A stretch of DNA of 64,000 nucleotides from the NCBI RefSeq assembly GCF_013393905.1, contig NZ_CP040276.1, forward strand, positions 1 through 64,000, in the 5' to 3' direction. The position numbers and the translations under genes are program-made. The notes under the pieces are model-generated. The model had not been told where the DNA came from and made no database searches. It saw only the letters and a program-made list of their open reading frames with translations. The stretch comes from Nostoc sp. C052. Its GTDB lineage: Bacteria > Cyanobacteriota > Cyanobacteriia > Cyanobacteriales > Nostocaceae. Positions 1 through 9,678 of the stretch are shown here, piece after piece (the stretch's first letter is position 1; every line of letters begins with the position of its first letter).

Positions 1-513
1 ATGCACTCACTCGGCATTCACACTGGGGCAGATTTGAAAGAGCGAACTCTTTCTGAGTTAACACACCACTTTGGTAAAGCAGGTCATTATTACTACAAGA
101 TTGCCAGAGCAGAAGATGACCGACTAGTTGAAGCAAATCGAGTTCGTAAGTCAGTTGGTGCAGAAACCTCGTTTGCACAAGACTTAAGCGATGTCGGTCA
201 AATGTTACAAGAACTCGAACAGATTGCCCAAATCGTCGAGCAACGGTTAGAGCAGCACGAAACGCGAGGACGCACATTAACGTTAAAAGTCAAGTTCTCT
301 GACTATCAGCAGTTAACCCGTAGTAAGACAATGCTTGCTCCCATCAGTGAACTCTCTACGATTTTTGAGATAGCCAAAGCGTTGTTTGAGTTGATTGAAC
401 TGGAAAATCGTACTATCAGATTGTTGGGGATTTCCTTGTCTAACCTTGATAATGCCAAACAGTCACAAGCGATTCAATTGCCATTATTTCAGAATGGGAA
501 CATCAGATTTTAG
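1..513 (+). CDS. dinB: DNA polymerase IV (Y-family), C-terminal part; gene cut by window edge
   Basis: This is the C-terminal 170 residues of a translesion (Y-family) DNA polymerase; the catalytic palm lies upstream of the window. The visible part runs from the end of the thumb (a helix-hairpin-helix-like stretch, GADLKERTLSELTHHFGKAG) into the little-finger domain (RGRTLTLKVKFSDYQQLTRS, then paired helices). The family copies past DNA lesions with low fidelity. The reading frame is open at base 1, so the methionine there is probably not the true start. Its stop codon lies inside the convergent gene at 484-687, with about 30 bases shared. Alternative: a UmuC-like or otherwise diverged Y-family member. 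Confidence 0.85.
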   Translation: MHSLGIHTGADLKERTLSELTHHFGKAGHYYYKIARAEDDRLVEANRVRKSVGAETSFAQDLSDVGQMLQELEQIAQIVEQRLEQHETRGRTLTLKVKFSDYQQLTRSKTMLAPISELSTIFEIAKALFELIELENRTIRLLGISLSNLDNAKQSQAIQLPLFQNGNIRF

Positions 514-687
514 GGTAGGTGTAGTCTGTTCAGACGCTGGCAATTCGGTTATTGTGAGAGAGCGAATCAACTCCCGAATCACATCAGTTGCAGGTCTACC
601 TGTACTTGCACAATATTTTTCAAGTTTTTCGCTTTCAGCTGATGCAAGATTTATTGTGATTCGTTTGATAGCCCATTTTTTGTTCAT
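484..687 (-). CDS. ribbon-helix-helix (CopG/MetJ-type) small protein
   Basis: A 67-residue protein whose N-terminal half fits a ribbon-helix-helix DNA-binding fold: a beta strand (KRITINLASAESEKLEKYC) followed by a helix-turn-helix-like segment (GRPATDVIRELIRSL). Such proteins dimerise, insert the strand into the major groove, and act as small repressors or antitoxins. No toxin-like partner is adjacent: the upstream side is long noncoding DNA and the downstream side converges on the polymerase gene. It may be a solitary regulator or an orphan antitoxin. The C-terminal tail is Pro/Thr-rich and uninformative. Confidence 0.65.
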   Translation of the reverse strand: MNKKWAIKRITINLASAESEKLEKYCASTGRPATDVIRELIRSLTITELPASEQTTPTLKSDVPILK

Positions 688-1354
688 GACTTGCTCTATG
701 GATCAAATTTAATGAATTATCTAGACTTTAAATGCCTTGTGCAATACTTAACAAATATATAGATGTTAACCACAGCATACTTGCCGTAAAACTATTTTTA
801 GCACATCCCTCCCCAGAGTATTTACTTATAATTCAAAACTTCACCGATAAATCATCTATATGAACTTTAAAATATTTGAAACGAGCTTGTATTTTTTATA
901 AATATTGTTAAGCAAAGCGCAATCAAAGTGAGCCTTGCAAGAGGCGTATAATCAGCAAGTATTGTCAATTAAGTTTAGTAAGCCTTATCTTCATACAATT
1001 GCATCTAATATTCATTTGCTCTTTACCCAAAGGTGAAATTGATTAACTACTCTGGATATTGACTTTGATTCAAGCACTATATATAACTCTATAAATTAAA
1101 GAAACCTTAATGTGTCTAGAAAATTTTCTAGACACATTAAGGTTTAATAATTTTGGTTCTTCAGTAGCTGTCATACCAAATTATTAGTTAGACCTCAAAA
1201 CTAAGCTCGACAATAAAGCTCAAAAGCCCGAACAGTCCTAAACCCTATAAATAACTAGTAAATAATGTTTATTTTGTTGCCAAGCATGCGTTTCATGGCT
1301 TTTTTGAAGGGAATTTAACATGATATATTAATTTTTATTCAGTCAGAGTTTAAT
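688..1354. other. intergenic region, 667 bp, with palindromes
   Basis: AT-rich DNA with no convincing coding frame. It holds the 44-base perfect palindrome and the adjoining hairpin listed separately. No clear promoter could be assigned. Confidence 0.6.
1102..1145. repeat. 44-bp perfect palindrome without spacer
   Basis: Both arms are exact reverse complements with no loop. The left arm begins AAACCTTAATGTGTCTAGAA and the centre is AAAATTTT. It is followed directly by a second hairpin at 1146-1185 (AATAATTTTGGT pairing with ACCAAATTATT around a loop of about 17 bases). It could be a bidirectional terminator, a protein-binding site or a mobile-element footprint; the sequence alone does not decide. 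Confidence 0.9.
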
Positions 1355-1867
1355 TTACCGACAAAAATCATCAACTCTCAACTCGCGCCAGATGTCAGAC
1401 GGTTGCCACCCTGAGTTACCCACAGAGCGGAGGGGGCGATAGTGTTCAGAAATATATTCGGATTCGGAAACGTAGTCTTCAATGTACACAGATGGATTTG
1501 GTTCAATTACTGGTTCAGGAATATTTTTGCTCTCAAGCATCTCAATGGGTTCAGTCGGTGGTGGGATTACTTCTGTTTTCTTGCGAACTGGGTTAGAGGT
1601 TTTTTTGATGAGTCGTTTCATATCTACAGGAATCATTCGGCTCTCCACAAAGAACGGATATCTCAGAATACAAGAAGTGATCAGCGAATCAGAGACATTT
1701 TGCCAGAAAGTTAGTTTTATGGGCGTGGATTGCTTTTTAGGGACGGGAGCGGAGCGCGATGCCGAATAGCCAGTCGTAGAAACGGATTTAACAATAGGTA
1801 TGATGTTGTCTACTCGCATATTCAAAGAATATTTGCCGACCATTGGTCGGCGGCAAATAGGTAGCAA
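1355..1867 (-). CDS. hypothetical protein
   Basis: A 170-residue open frame of unrecognised family. The middle contains a Pro/Glu-rich stretch (IPPPTEPIEMLESKNIPEPV) that looks like a disordered linker, and the C-terminus has an ordered-looking SGWQPSDIWRELRVDD. No signal peptide or membrane segment is seen. The start is uncertain: an internal ATG at residue 17 (MRVDNIIP) is equally possible. The opposite strand carries two shorter overlapping frames with no recognisable content. It is divergent from the CNNM gene at 1926. It may be a real but poorly conserved gene or a chance frame. Confidence 0.4.
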   Translation of the reverse strand: MLPICRRPMVGKYSLNMRVDNIIPIVKSVSTTGYSASRSAPVPKKQSTPIKLTFWQNVSDSLITSCILRYPFFVESRMIPVDMKRLIKKTSNPVRKKTEVIPPPTEPIEMLESKNIPEPVIEPNPSVYIEDYVSESEYISEHYRPLRSVGNSGWQPSDIWRELRVDDFCR

Positions 1868-1925
1868 TTAGCGTTGACAAAATAATCGCAGTAGTAATTA
1901 GGTTCAAAGGCTAGAATAGATAGTT

Positions 1926-3263
1926 ATGAACAGTCCATTAACTTGGCTTACTGCGGGCAAATTGCTATCGGTGATTTTCTTGGTGCTAGCCAACGGATTT
2001 TTTGTGGCGGCTGAATTTGCCTTGGTTGCGCTTCGCCGTAGTCGTGTCGAACAGTTGGTCATCCAAGGTCATCCCGGTGCAAAAGCTTTACAACGGGCAG
2101 TAAATAATTTGGATGCTTATTTAGCAGCGACCCAACTTGGTGTTACCATATCTTCTTTAGGCTTAGGTTGGCTTGGAGAACCAGCGATTGCAGTACTGGT
2201 CGAACCCGCTTTCCACTGGCTGCCAAAATCTTTATCGGAAACTAGCGCTCATACCTTATCAGTAGTAATTGCCTTTACAATCATTACGTCTCTCCACATC
2301 GTTTTGGGAGAATTGGCTCCGAAAAGTTTAGCGCTCCAGCGCACAGAAAGAACAGCCTTCGCAGTTATAAATCTCTTAGAACTATACTTAGTGATATTTC
2401 GCCCTGCTGTGCAAGTTTTGAATAGTTTAGGAAATTTGGTTCTAAAGCTTATAGGCTTGGAACCAGGAAGTAGCGAAGAATTGCTTCATTCGACTGAAGA
2501 ATTGAAACTTTTAGTGGCAGCTAGCCATGAAGCAGGTCTGTTGGGAGAAGCGGAACAAGAGGTAGTAGAGCGAGTATTTAATATTGGTAACAGACAAGTC
2601 AGTGCATTTATGACACCACGTACAGAGATGGTTTGGCTTAATATTGATGAACCATTGTCAAAAATCCGCAGCCAAGTGATTGAAAGTATTCATTCATTCT
2701 TCCCAGTTGGTCAACAGAGCATTGATAACTTATTAGGTATTGTGCAAACCAAAGAATTTTTAGCCCAAAATCCAACCCAAGCCATTGAATTGCAAGCTTT
2801 ACTAAAGCCACTTTTATATGTGCCGGAAAGCATGAAGGCTTTGAACCTCTTAGAGTTATTTAAGAAATCTGGGACTCACCTAGCTTTAATCGTAGATGAA
2901 TATGGGGTGACACAAGGCTTGGTGACAATCACTGATATTGTAGAAGCGATAGTAGGTGATATCCCAACCAGTGAAGAACTAGCAGATCCTGATGTGGTGC
3001 AACGTGAAGATGGGTCTTGGTTGTTAGATGGACTGTTGCCAATTGATGAGTTGAAAGAGATTTTAGATATCAGAAAGTTGTTACCAGGGGCAGAGGTAAA
3101 CTATCAAACTTTAGGAGGATTTGTCGTCAACCAGTTAGGGCATATTCCCTTGGTGGCTGAACATTTTGAATGGGCGAGACTACGTTTTGAAGTAGTTAGT
3201 ATGGATGGAAACCGAATAGATAAAGTCTTGGTTGTACCAATGCACGCTAAAAAAGATCAGTGA
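1926..3263 (+). CDS. CNNM/CorC (HlyC)-family membrane protein with CBS pair
   Basis: A 445-residue protein of the family annotated as 'hemolysin' or magnesium/cobalt efflux protein. Domains in order: a DUF21/CNNM transmembrane region (about residues 1-200, starting with a hydrophobic helix and the signature LANGFFVAAEFALVALRRSR), a CBS-domain pair (about 210-335, with FMTPRTEMVWL at its start and LALIVDEYGVTQGLVTITDI at its end), and a C-terminal CorC_HlyC domain (about 355-440, with LPGAEVNYQTLGGFV). Length is normal for the family. The likely role is Mg2+ or other divalent-cation transport across the plasma membrane, gated by nucleotide binding to the CBS pair. It appears monocistronic. Confidence 0.88.
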   Translation: MNSPLTWLTAGKLLSVIFLVLANGFFVAAEFALVALRRSRVEQLVIQGHPGAKALQRAVNNLDAYLAATQLGVTISSLGLGWLGEPAIAVLVEPAFHWLPKSLSETSAHTLSVVIAFTIITSLHIVLGELAPKSLALQRTERTAFAVINLLELYLVIFRPAVQVLNSLGNLVLKLIGLEPGSSEELLHSTEELKLLVAASHEAGLLGEAEQEVVERVFNIGNRQVSAFMTPRTEMVWLNIDEPLSKIRSQVIESIHSFFPVGQQSIDNLLGIVQTKEFLAQNPTQAIELQALLKPLLYVPESMKALNLLELFKKSGTHLALIVDEYGVTQGLVTITDIVEAIVGDIPTSEELADPDVVQREDGSWLLDGLLPIDELKEILDIRKLLPGAEVNYQTLGGFVVNQLGHIPLVAEHFEWARLRFEVVSMDGNRIDKVLVVPMHAKKDQ

Positions 3264-3709
3264 GGCATCAATGTCTTTGTCTTTACCCCTGAAGTCTACA
3301 GTAAAAACAAAAATATCCATCATTGCTCAATGCAAATTAGTTTAACTTCGCTCCACGAATCATAGTTTTTGTCAATCTCTTTTGCAAAGCTTTGTGGGAG
3401 ATTAGCCAAGTCAATGTTTTGTGTTGTTGAGCGATAGTTTATAATTCTTGTCTTGCACCGGAATATACTTCTTTGGTCTGAGAATCTAAAAACTGTCACC
3501 TTTTCTTTTTTTTCAGCAAGCCCTAATTAGTGATCGCATCAGTAGGTTACGGGACAGTGGCAAGTTAGAAGCAGCAGCAGAGGCAGTTTTGAAGTGTTTA
3601 GGAGAACTGAAGCGACCGTATTTGACTGCATTTGAGGAAGAAATTTTGAGTTTTATTGAAAGAAAATATGTAACTAGAAAAATTAACCTGCGCTTATTCT
3701 GAAAGGGGT
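3264..3709. other. intergenic region, 446 bp, with a gene fragment
   Basis: Noncoding between two unrelated genes, except for the fragment at 3514-3702. A pyrimidine-rich tract lies at about 3499-3513. Confidence 0.5.
3514..3702 (+). pseudogene. decayed C-terminal gene fragment
   Basis: Reads as about 62 residues of protein-like sequence without a usable start: QQALISDRISRLRDSGKLEA, then AAEAVLKCLGELKRPYLTAF, ending in a run of basic residues and TGA at 3700. An in-frame stop lies at 3487 and no ATG, GTG or TTG intervenes. The helical, charged composition suggests the 3' remnant of a lost gene. The family is not recognised. Confidence 0.4.
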
Positions 3710-6064
3710 CTATTGACTACGTTGGTCACTTGGAAAGTATGTATAAATAACTACGCCAGCACCACTAACTATCAAAACTAAAACTGATGATGCTAGAGGT
3801 ATCCAGGCTCCTTGGAGCAACAGACCAAAGGATACACCATATAAAATGCAAACAGTTGCCACTCCTGCCAATCCCAATCTTAACCACGACCGAAATTGCC
3901 AAACAATTATGCCTCCAATTAACGACCAACTCCATACCCAAATAAATTCACCCCACTTTGGTAGCATCCATAATAGTGGACGATTATCTAAAACGGCACT
4001 GAGAATCTGACTCACCATCTGTGCTTGAAGCATTACCCCTGGCATTTGATTATATGACCACTGACTGGCGCTATATGGTGTAGACCAATAATCATGAAAA
4101 CTTTCAGCACTTGTACCAATGAGAACGATTCGATTATTCACTAAATCAGAAGTGAGTTTATTGTTCAAAACATCTGCTAGAGTTACTTGTGTAGCAGCTT
4201 GATGCGAAGAGCGATAATTAAGTAGCACTTGATGACCTAGATTATCGATTCTGTGATAGCCGCCGCTATTTGACTCTAAGTTTTTAAAGATAACATTGCC
4301 AAACTGCCAGTTTTTTTCTGTGGTTAGTTTGGACTGAATACCAAGAGCAAGCAAGTAACGATTTGCTAATTGAAAGCTAAAAGATTTATCAACGTTGCAG
4401 GGCGATGCAGGAGCCATAGCCAATATTTGACGGCGGATAATGCCATCGGAATCAGGTATAACGTCACTAAAACCCAAGTTTTGTTTTGGAACTTCAGGAG
4501 GTGGCGAAACACCACTGTTTTTGTTTTCTTCACTAACTTTGCAGATTGCAAAAAAGCGATCGCTTTTTTGCATTAGTTTAGACAAATTCTTATACTCTGC
4601 TCCTACGCTATTCTCCCGGTAGATATCTAAGCCAATGACTCGCGGTTTAAACTGCTCTAATTTTTCTAAAACTTGAGCTAGGGCGCGGTCTGATAGTGAA
4701 GCTCCACCTCTTTCTTTGGCTGATTGTGATTGCACATCAGCTTCAGTGACGGTAACGACTAAAATCCGTGGATCTTGTCCTTCATCAGGTCGCGATCGCA
4801 TCATTGCATCAAAAGCCATAAGCTCCCATGATTGCAACATGCCAACAGAGCGCATCCCCATTATCAAGGCAGTCGTAACTATACTGACTTTGAAAATTGT
4901 CCTAATAATATTTCGGCTGTGCCAGCTAGTAAGTTGAGAGTCTACTTTGTTCGCCAACACCAACGACATCGCCGTTGGATTTTGACAAATTACTGGTAGC
5001 CAACTAGCACAGGGAAAGCTGCTTTCTAGACCTTGCAACTTTTCTATAGCTTCCCGCATCGCCAAATGGCAAGATTCTCCATTAGCAAAAGCCTCTAGAA
5101 AGTGCTTTAAAAATTCTTGAGCAACCCGATCTGGTACTACTTCCCGCATGACAATTATTTGGGGAATGTGCAGCGATGCCAATTGTCGTACTAATCCTAG
5201 TCCATCACAGCAGTTAAAAATTGCTAATTGTAAACCCCTTGCGATCGCTGCTTTCAGTCCATTTTTTAACTGAGAAATTGTTAAACTATCAGTTTGATTG
5301 ATATAAATTTGACCTATTTCACCATCAGCTTGGCTCGAACCATGTCCGGCAAAAAAGAGAATATCCCAGCCTTTCTTGTCCCAAAGCCATTGATCTAACT
5401 CTCTGCGCTGTGGCTCAACCAAAAAAATAGTCTCTGTTTCTGGTAGTTGTTCAAGTATTGCCCGGTCTTGTTGAATATCAATTCCTTCACTATTACCAAG
5501 AATAGCTAATATTCTAATTTTATTTGTAGTAGGTTTACGTAATAGTTTAACTTCATCTACTTCAGGAGCGCTTAAACCAAATACTGCCTTATGGTAATCT
5601 TCAAAGAAATCCCATAAATGCCAGGGTAGCCGACGAACTTGGTCATCTTCCGTTTCTAAAATGATCCGAATTTCTTCATGAGGATTTAACTTAGTGCGTA
5701 ATTTCTGGTCAATGTTGCGAAATAGCTCAGATTTTAGCCAAACATTAATTTCATTTTGTAAGTTGTCACATAAATTACTAAACTCAACAGAGGAAATATT
5801 AGTTATATCTTCTGTATCAATTTCAATACCTGCATCGTTTGCCATATTTCTATGCCAACGTTGACCAGGGAAAAGAGTTTCATGCAGCAACAAATAGAGT
5901 AACTGCCAACGTCTGTAGAGTTCTATGAGTTCTGGAGCCGCGGGCAAGCTACCTGTAAATTGTATCGGTATAGGGTTGCTATAGTTGTACAACTGTGCTG
6001 TAACGGTAGCAAATCCCTGCTTCAAGTTACCCTTTCCTAAGTTCAACACGACTAATTTAGTCAT
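3710..6064 (-). CDS. CHAT-domain protease fused to CHASE2 sensor, membrane protein
   Basis: A 784-residue protein with an N-terminal CHAT (caspase-HetF-associated with TPRs) peptidase domain. Residue H241 in AGHGSS and C286 in FNCCDG fit the His-Cys dyad. A transmembrane helix follows at about 388-405, then a CHASE2 extracytoplasmic sensor domain (about 405-690) and about three C-terminal membrane helices. The order predicts a cytoplasmic caspase-like protease controlled by a periplasmic ligand. Residues 1-180 form an N-terminal region common to this cyanobacterial architecture. It is the last gene of a leftward operon: 5 bases separate it from the DUF1822 gene, which follows the sigma-like gene by 4 bases. 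Substrate and ligand are unknown. Confidence 0.85.
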   Translation of the reverse strand: MTKLVVLNLGKGNLKQGFATVTAQLYNYSNPIPIQFTGSLPAAPELIELYRRWQLLYLLLHETLFPGQRWHRNMANDAGIEIDTEDITNISSVEFSNLCDNLQNEINVWLKSELFRNIDQKLRTKLNPHEEIRIILETEDDQVRRLPWHLWDFFEDYHKAVFGLSAPEVDEVKLLRKPTTNKIRILAILGNSEGIDIQQDRAILEQLPETETIFLVEPQRRELDQWLWDKKGWDILFFAGHGSSQADGEIGQIYINQTDSLTISQLKNGLKAAIARGLQLAIFNCCDGLGLVRQLASLHIPQIIVMREVVPDRVAQEFLKHFLEAFANGESCHLAMREAIEKLQGLESSFPCASWLPVICQNPTAMSLVLANKVDSQLTSWHSRNIIRTIFKVSIVTTALIMGMRSVGMLQSWELMAFDAMMRSRPDEGQDPRILVVTVTEADVQSQSAKERGGASLSDRALAQVLEKLEQFKPRVIGLDIYRENSVGAEYKNLSKLMQKSDRFFAICKVSEENKNSGVSPPPEVPKQNLGFSDVIPDSDGIIRRQILAMAPASPCNVDKSFSFQLANRYLLALGIQSKLTTEKNWQFGNVIFKNLESNSGGYHRIDNLGHQVLLNYRSSHQAATQVTLADVLNNKLTSDLVNNRIVLIGTSAESFHDYWSTPYSASQWSYNQMPGVMLQAQMVSQILSAVLDNRPLLWMLPKWGEFIWVWSWSLIGGIIVWQFRSWLRLGLAGVATVCILYGVSFGLLLQGAWIPLASSVLVLIVSGAGVVIYTYFPSDQRSQ

Positions 6065-6069
6065 GGCTA

Positions 6070-7311
6070 TCAGTCATCAAGTGCTTCCAGTAGAAAATCT
6101 TCCTTTATACTGACATTATCGAGAGCAACTTGTATACTAAAGCGAATTCCAGGAGAAGATTTAAATTTTTTGAGTTGAATATAATGATCGTGACTTCTGG
6201 AAGTGACTTCTTGAAGAATTGTCCCTGTTTGTGAAAGCAAAATTAGTCTGAGATTAGGTATTAAGTAAGGTTCTCCATTTGCTGGATGTAACTGTACGCG
6301 CAGACCGATTTTGCCATCAACCTCTGTTTTAAGGCCAATTAACAACACAACAGCACTACCCCCAACTTCCATCCCTAAATCAATTAACTTGGCTCGTTTA
6401 ACATATCCCTCATTCAACCCCAAATCACTTCTGAATTGCACAGCTAAAGTTTTTTGTTGTGGTGATAATAAAGTATCCAAATTTTGCCAACCCACACTAA
6501 ATATATTTTGAAACCATAAACTCAAGTTACTATTTAAAGTGTAGCTGGCTTCAACTTGATTATTGTTTTGCTTTTTCAATCTTCTCTGATAGAGATGCTG
6601 CCGCAATTCATCCACCGCTAAAAATGCCCCCCACACATCAAAGGGGACATTAAGTCTCGGCGAAGAAAAAATCCACTCATTTAATTGTTCTAGTAATTGC
6701 TCTGCTTGTGTTTTTGATAAAGTTGGTAAAGATTTAATCTCTGGAATCTTGGGAGGACAAAGTTCTTGTGCTACCCACATCACATTTAAGTCTGCAATCA
6801 AATACTCTACATCTAAACAATAAGTTCTATCCATTGGGTCATAAATAGCTTGCTCCTGGATTTGTTGATAGTTAGCATAACCCGATATCCGCAGCCAACA
6901 TTCTTCTAGGTTTAACTGCACCGCTAGATAGTAATGGGCTGACCAACTAGGAATATCAATCCATTCTTGAGGAATCCGAAACTCTGTAAAGGAACTTTTA
7001 TCACTAGGAATTAATGCTAATCGAGTCTCACCCAGAGTTAACACAGAGCCATTTACTAATTCCCAAATACTCGGTAATTCAGCTTTGGGAAAGCATAATT
7101 TAGGCATTACTTGGAAATCTGGGTCTTCTTGCAACCACTTTAGAAAAGCATTTAAAGATAAATGATTTAGGTAGGCGTTCCAGTGAGCAGATGTGTTCGA
7201 GTAAGACTCTTGCATCGTTTCTTGCCATGCAGTTTCTTGCTCTTTACTTGATATATCTAAACATAAATTTTCAGGATAGATTAGAGTCAAATTATTTAAG
7301 TCAATTGTCAT
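6070..7311 (-). CDS. DUF1822 family protein
   Basis: A 413-residue soluble protein recognised as DUF1822, a cyanobacterial family found next to CHAT proteins and sigma-like proteins. Characteristic features are the Trp-rich segments (FLKWLQEDPDFQV; IPQEWIDIPSWSAHYYLAVQ; CWLRISGYANYQQI) and a C-terminal beta-rich half (IDLGMEVGGSAVVLLIGLK). Biochemical function is unknown. It lies between the sigma-like and CHAT-CHASE2 genes with gaps of only a few bases on both sides, so the three are almost certainly co-transcribed and may act as one pathway (inference). Confidence 0.8.
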   Translation of the reverse strand: MTIDLNNLTLIYPENLCLDISSKEQETAWQETMQESYSNTSAHWNAYLNHLSLNAFLKWLQEDPDFQVMPKLCFPKAELPSIWELVNGSVLTLGETRLALIPSDKSSFTEFRIPQEWIDIPSWSAHYYLAVQLNLEECWLRISGYANYQQIQEQAIYDPMDRTYCLDVEYLIADLNVMWVAQELCPPKIPEIKSLPTLSKTQAEQLLEQLNEWIFSSPRLNVPFDVWGAFLAVDELRQHLYQRRLKKQNNNQVEASYTLNSNLSLWFQNIFSVGWQNLDTLLSPQQKTLAVQFRSDLGLNEGYVKRAKLIDLGMEVGGSAVVLLIGLKTEVDGKIGLRVQLHPANGEPYLIPNLRLILLSQTGTILQEVTSRSHDHYIQLKKFKSSPGIRFSIQVALDNVSIKEDFLLEALDD

Positions 7312-7315
7312 AATA

Positions 7316-8884
7316 TTAATTCCTAGTCTTAATAAAAGAATTATCCTTTAGCCATTCATCTACAAAATTAGCTAGTTTATTGCTGACTACTACTAAAGAA
7401 TTTTTAGGTAAACCCATATCTATTTCTAGTTGGTACATAAAAGCTTCTCTCAAATTTTCATTTACTTTATTTCTACTAAGAGATACCTTTAAAAATGGTA
7501 CATCCAACTTTTTATCTATTTTTTCTTGGTCTGTCAACCCCAATTCCAAAACACTTACTTTACCTTCAGTCTGCCATTTTTGAGTAATTTTATCTAAAGC
7601 AGATTTACAGATTTTTTGACAGTGTGACTGTAAGCATTCATCCAATGATTTTTTGATAATTTCAATATCTTTTTCGTCATTTAAACAAATTTCAGGATAA
7701 ATTTTCTGAGATTCTTTAATAAAGTCTTTTAAGAGTATTTTGTTATATCTTGCTAACTGTCTGGCTACTTGATATTGTTTCTGGAGTTCAGGATATTTAT
7801 TTTTTAAAACTACTGCCATCTCACTTTGAGTTAAGTTTAATCCCAGCCACAGTATTAACATTATTTGGCTAATCTCTGAGATACTTGAAAATAAGCTTGA
7901 AATAAGTGAGCTTACTTGCTGCCATTCTTCTTCTTGGACAAGATTATCTAAGGCAGTATACCGACTATCAGTTAAATTTTCGTAGTTTTCTAAAGGCAGA
8001 AAAGACTTTGTTCGGTAATCACGAGCAGCTTGGATACAAATTTCTAATATCTCTTGAATTCTATCCTTTGAAACTGGTGCTTCTATAAATTCTAATTGAT
8101 TACAGCGTTCATTATATAATGATGCAATTGCTTGAAAACATTCGGCGCTAGGTGTTTCTAAAGTACGACTTCCTTGCCTTTGGTTCGGTTGATAAATTTC
8201 ATCTAAGCATTGCCAAGCTAAACAGTATGACTTAACACAGTTTTGATTTATTCCTTTTATCGTTAAAGCTTCCTGTATCTCTTTTTTAGTCAAATCTTTT
8301 AAAAGACCGTAGTTAGAAAACTTTTCTCTTTTACCTTCTAAGTCTTTTTGATAAATGGTATTACTAATAAAACGGACAACAGCCGTTTTAGCATAACCTT
8401 CTATATTGCTTTGAGAACGCTCAAAATCAAAACTTTTGAAAAGTTTGGCTGGAGGAAAGATAGCTGAGTTAGCTATTTGAAAGTATTCCTCTAATGGATA
8501 TTTATGTTGGATAAATTTAAATCTTTGATAGCTTTTTCTAGCTGCCCAAAGACAAGCTTCCTGTAAGTATGCAGACAAATGTTTCTCTGCTCTGGAAGAA
8601 GACTTTAATATTTTTTCTGCCGGAGATGTAGAAACACTAAGCTTTTGTTTATTCTCCGTTTGAGAACAAATTTCAAGTAACTCTTCCTGTGATATCTCTC
8701 TAATAATTTCCAAAAAATAACGTGCCCAATATTCTTCTTTTGCATCTGGCTCTAACTGCGTTAAAGAACTTATAGTACGTTCTAAGTTTACATCAACTTG
8801 CCAAACAAAATTACAATTTTTGTGTTCATTTTTTAAGCTGAGAAAACTTGAAAATTGTTGAATGATACCTTCACGTTTTTTCAT
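7316..8884 (-). CDS. sigma-70-like protein, first gene of the CHAT-CHASE2 operon
   Basis: A 522-residue protein. Around residues 130-180 it has a sigma region-2-like segment (FQIANSAIFPPAKLFKSFDF, then EGYAKTAVVRFISNTI). This resembles the divergent 'sigma-70 family' proteins that precede DUF1822 genes in cyanobacteria. The C-terminal half is long, helical and not a normal region 4, so ability to initiate transcription is uncertain. It opens the operon with DUF1822 and CHAT-CHASE2. An inverted copy of the promoter-like leader element (9467-9511) lies about 580 bases upstream and points this way. The role as a transcription factor for the locus is inference. Confidence 0.6.
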   Translation of the reverse strand: MKKREGIIQQFSSFLSLKNEHKNCNFVWQVDVNLERTISSLTQLEPDAKEEYWARYFLEIIREISQEELLEICSQTENKQKLSVSTSPAEKILKSSSRAEKHLSAYLQEACLWAARKSYQRFKFIQHKYPLEEYFQIANSAIFPPAKLFKSFDFERSQSNIEGYAKTAVVRFISNTIYQKDLEGKREKFSNYGLLKDLTKKEIQEALTIKGINQNCVKSYCLAWQCLDEIYQPNQRQGSRTLETPSAECFQAIASLYNERCNQLEFIEAPVSKDRIQEILEICIQAARDYRTKSFLPLENYENLTDSRYTALDNLVQEEEWQQVSSLISSLFSSISEISQIMLILWLGLNLTQSEMAVVLKNKYPELQKQYQVARQLARYNKILLKDFIKESQKIYPEICLNDEKDIEIIKKSLDECLQSHCQKICKSALDKITQKWQTEGKVSVLELGLTDQEKIDKKLDVPFLKVSLSRNKVNENLREAFMYQLEIDMGLPKNSLVVVSNKLANFVDEWLKDNSFIKTRN

Positions 8885-8986
8885 AAATTTTTCTGCATTT
8901 TACATGAACTAATTAAAGAAAATTTTAATATTATCTGAAATAACTTTTTAAGATATATTTATTGTTTTTATATTGTTAGAGTCATA

Positions 8987-9093
8987 AGGGGCTTCCGAGA
9001 AATAAATTATCCAAGTAAACGAATCACAGAGACAGGAGTAATAGAGAGAGTTTTCGCGTCAGTTTTGGAACATTTTTTTATTTGGAAGTCCCT
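8987..9093. repeat. MITE-like inverted-repeat element, about 107 bp
   Basis: The ends are imperfect inverted repeats: AGGGGCTTCCGAGAAATAAA on the left against the reverse complement of TTTTTATTTGGAAGTCCCTA on the right. It has no coding capacity. GGGACTTCC-type termini fit a non-autonomous transposable element; no clear target duplication is visible. Confidence 0.45.
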
Positions 9094-9466
9094 AAAGGAA
9101 AGATTAAAATCAATCTGAGATTAGAGAATGGCGATTGCATGATGTCAACAAAAGCAATAGATTCTCAATAAAGTCTAAATTAATCTCATTAACTTATACT
9201 TATTGCTAAAAGTTTCGCTATCGCTGTTAGTAAGTTTTGTCTGCGACACGCTACCTGTAGCTTGCTTCCCTGTAGAGGTACCAGGTTAACAGCCTGTTAT
9301 AGCCATCACTTTGAGTTTTTCAAACTAAACCAAGCGAGAAATACTGATTATGAGCGTTGATTGTTAATCTTGACCGTGGTCAAGAGTAATTTAGATGCGT
9401 TTGCTCTGGAAATTCAGAGTAAAACTGTTGTAATTGACTGTTTGAGCAGAGTTTAACTCCGTTTAT

Positions 9467-9511
9467 TATACCTCTATACTTCTAATGGGTATTAAATAAA
9501 TCAATTTATGC
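9467..9511 (-). promoter_or_regulatory. shared leader element, inverted copy (B)
   Basis: On the minus strand this reads GCATAAATTGATT, a spacer containing ATACCCATT, then TATAGA. It matches the direct copies at 9679, 13765 and 20133. TTGATT and TATAGA are 20 bases apart, as in copy A. It faces the sigma-like/DUF1822/CHAT operon. Confidence 0.5.
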
Positions 9512-9678
9512 AGTTTTCAAATAAAAATTGCATAATTTATCTATGTGATTTTAAATGGTCGCATCCCGGTTTGCTACCAAGTTGTAACTATCAGACAGGA
9601 TAGTTGAAGACGAGCGCATTTACCGATCTATCAGCTGCTACGCTCTCTCTTAAGAATTATCGAACAGAATTCACAGAT

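Noticed and set aside
395..712. Plus-strand 105-codon frame overlapping the polymerase end
   Set aside because: It overlaps both the polymerase gene and the ribbon-helix-helix gene out of frame and contains no recognisable domain.
1874..1900. TTGACA ... TAATTA as a promoter for the CNNM gene
   Set aside because: The spacing is only 15 bases and the second hexamer is poor, so it is too weak to list.
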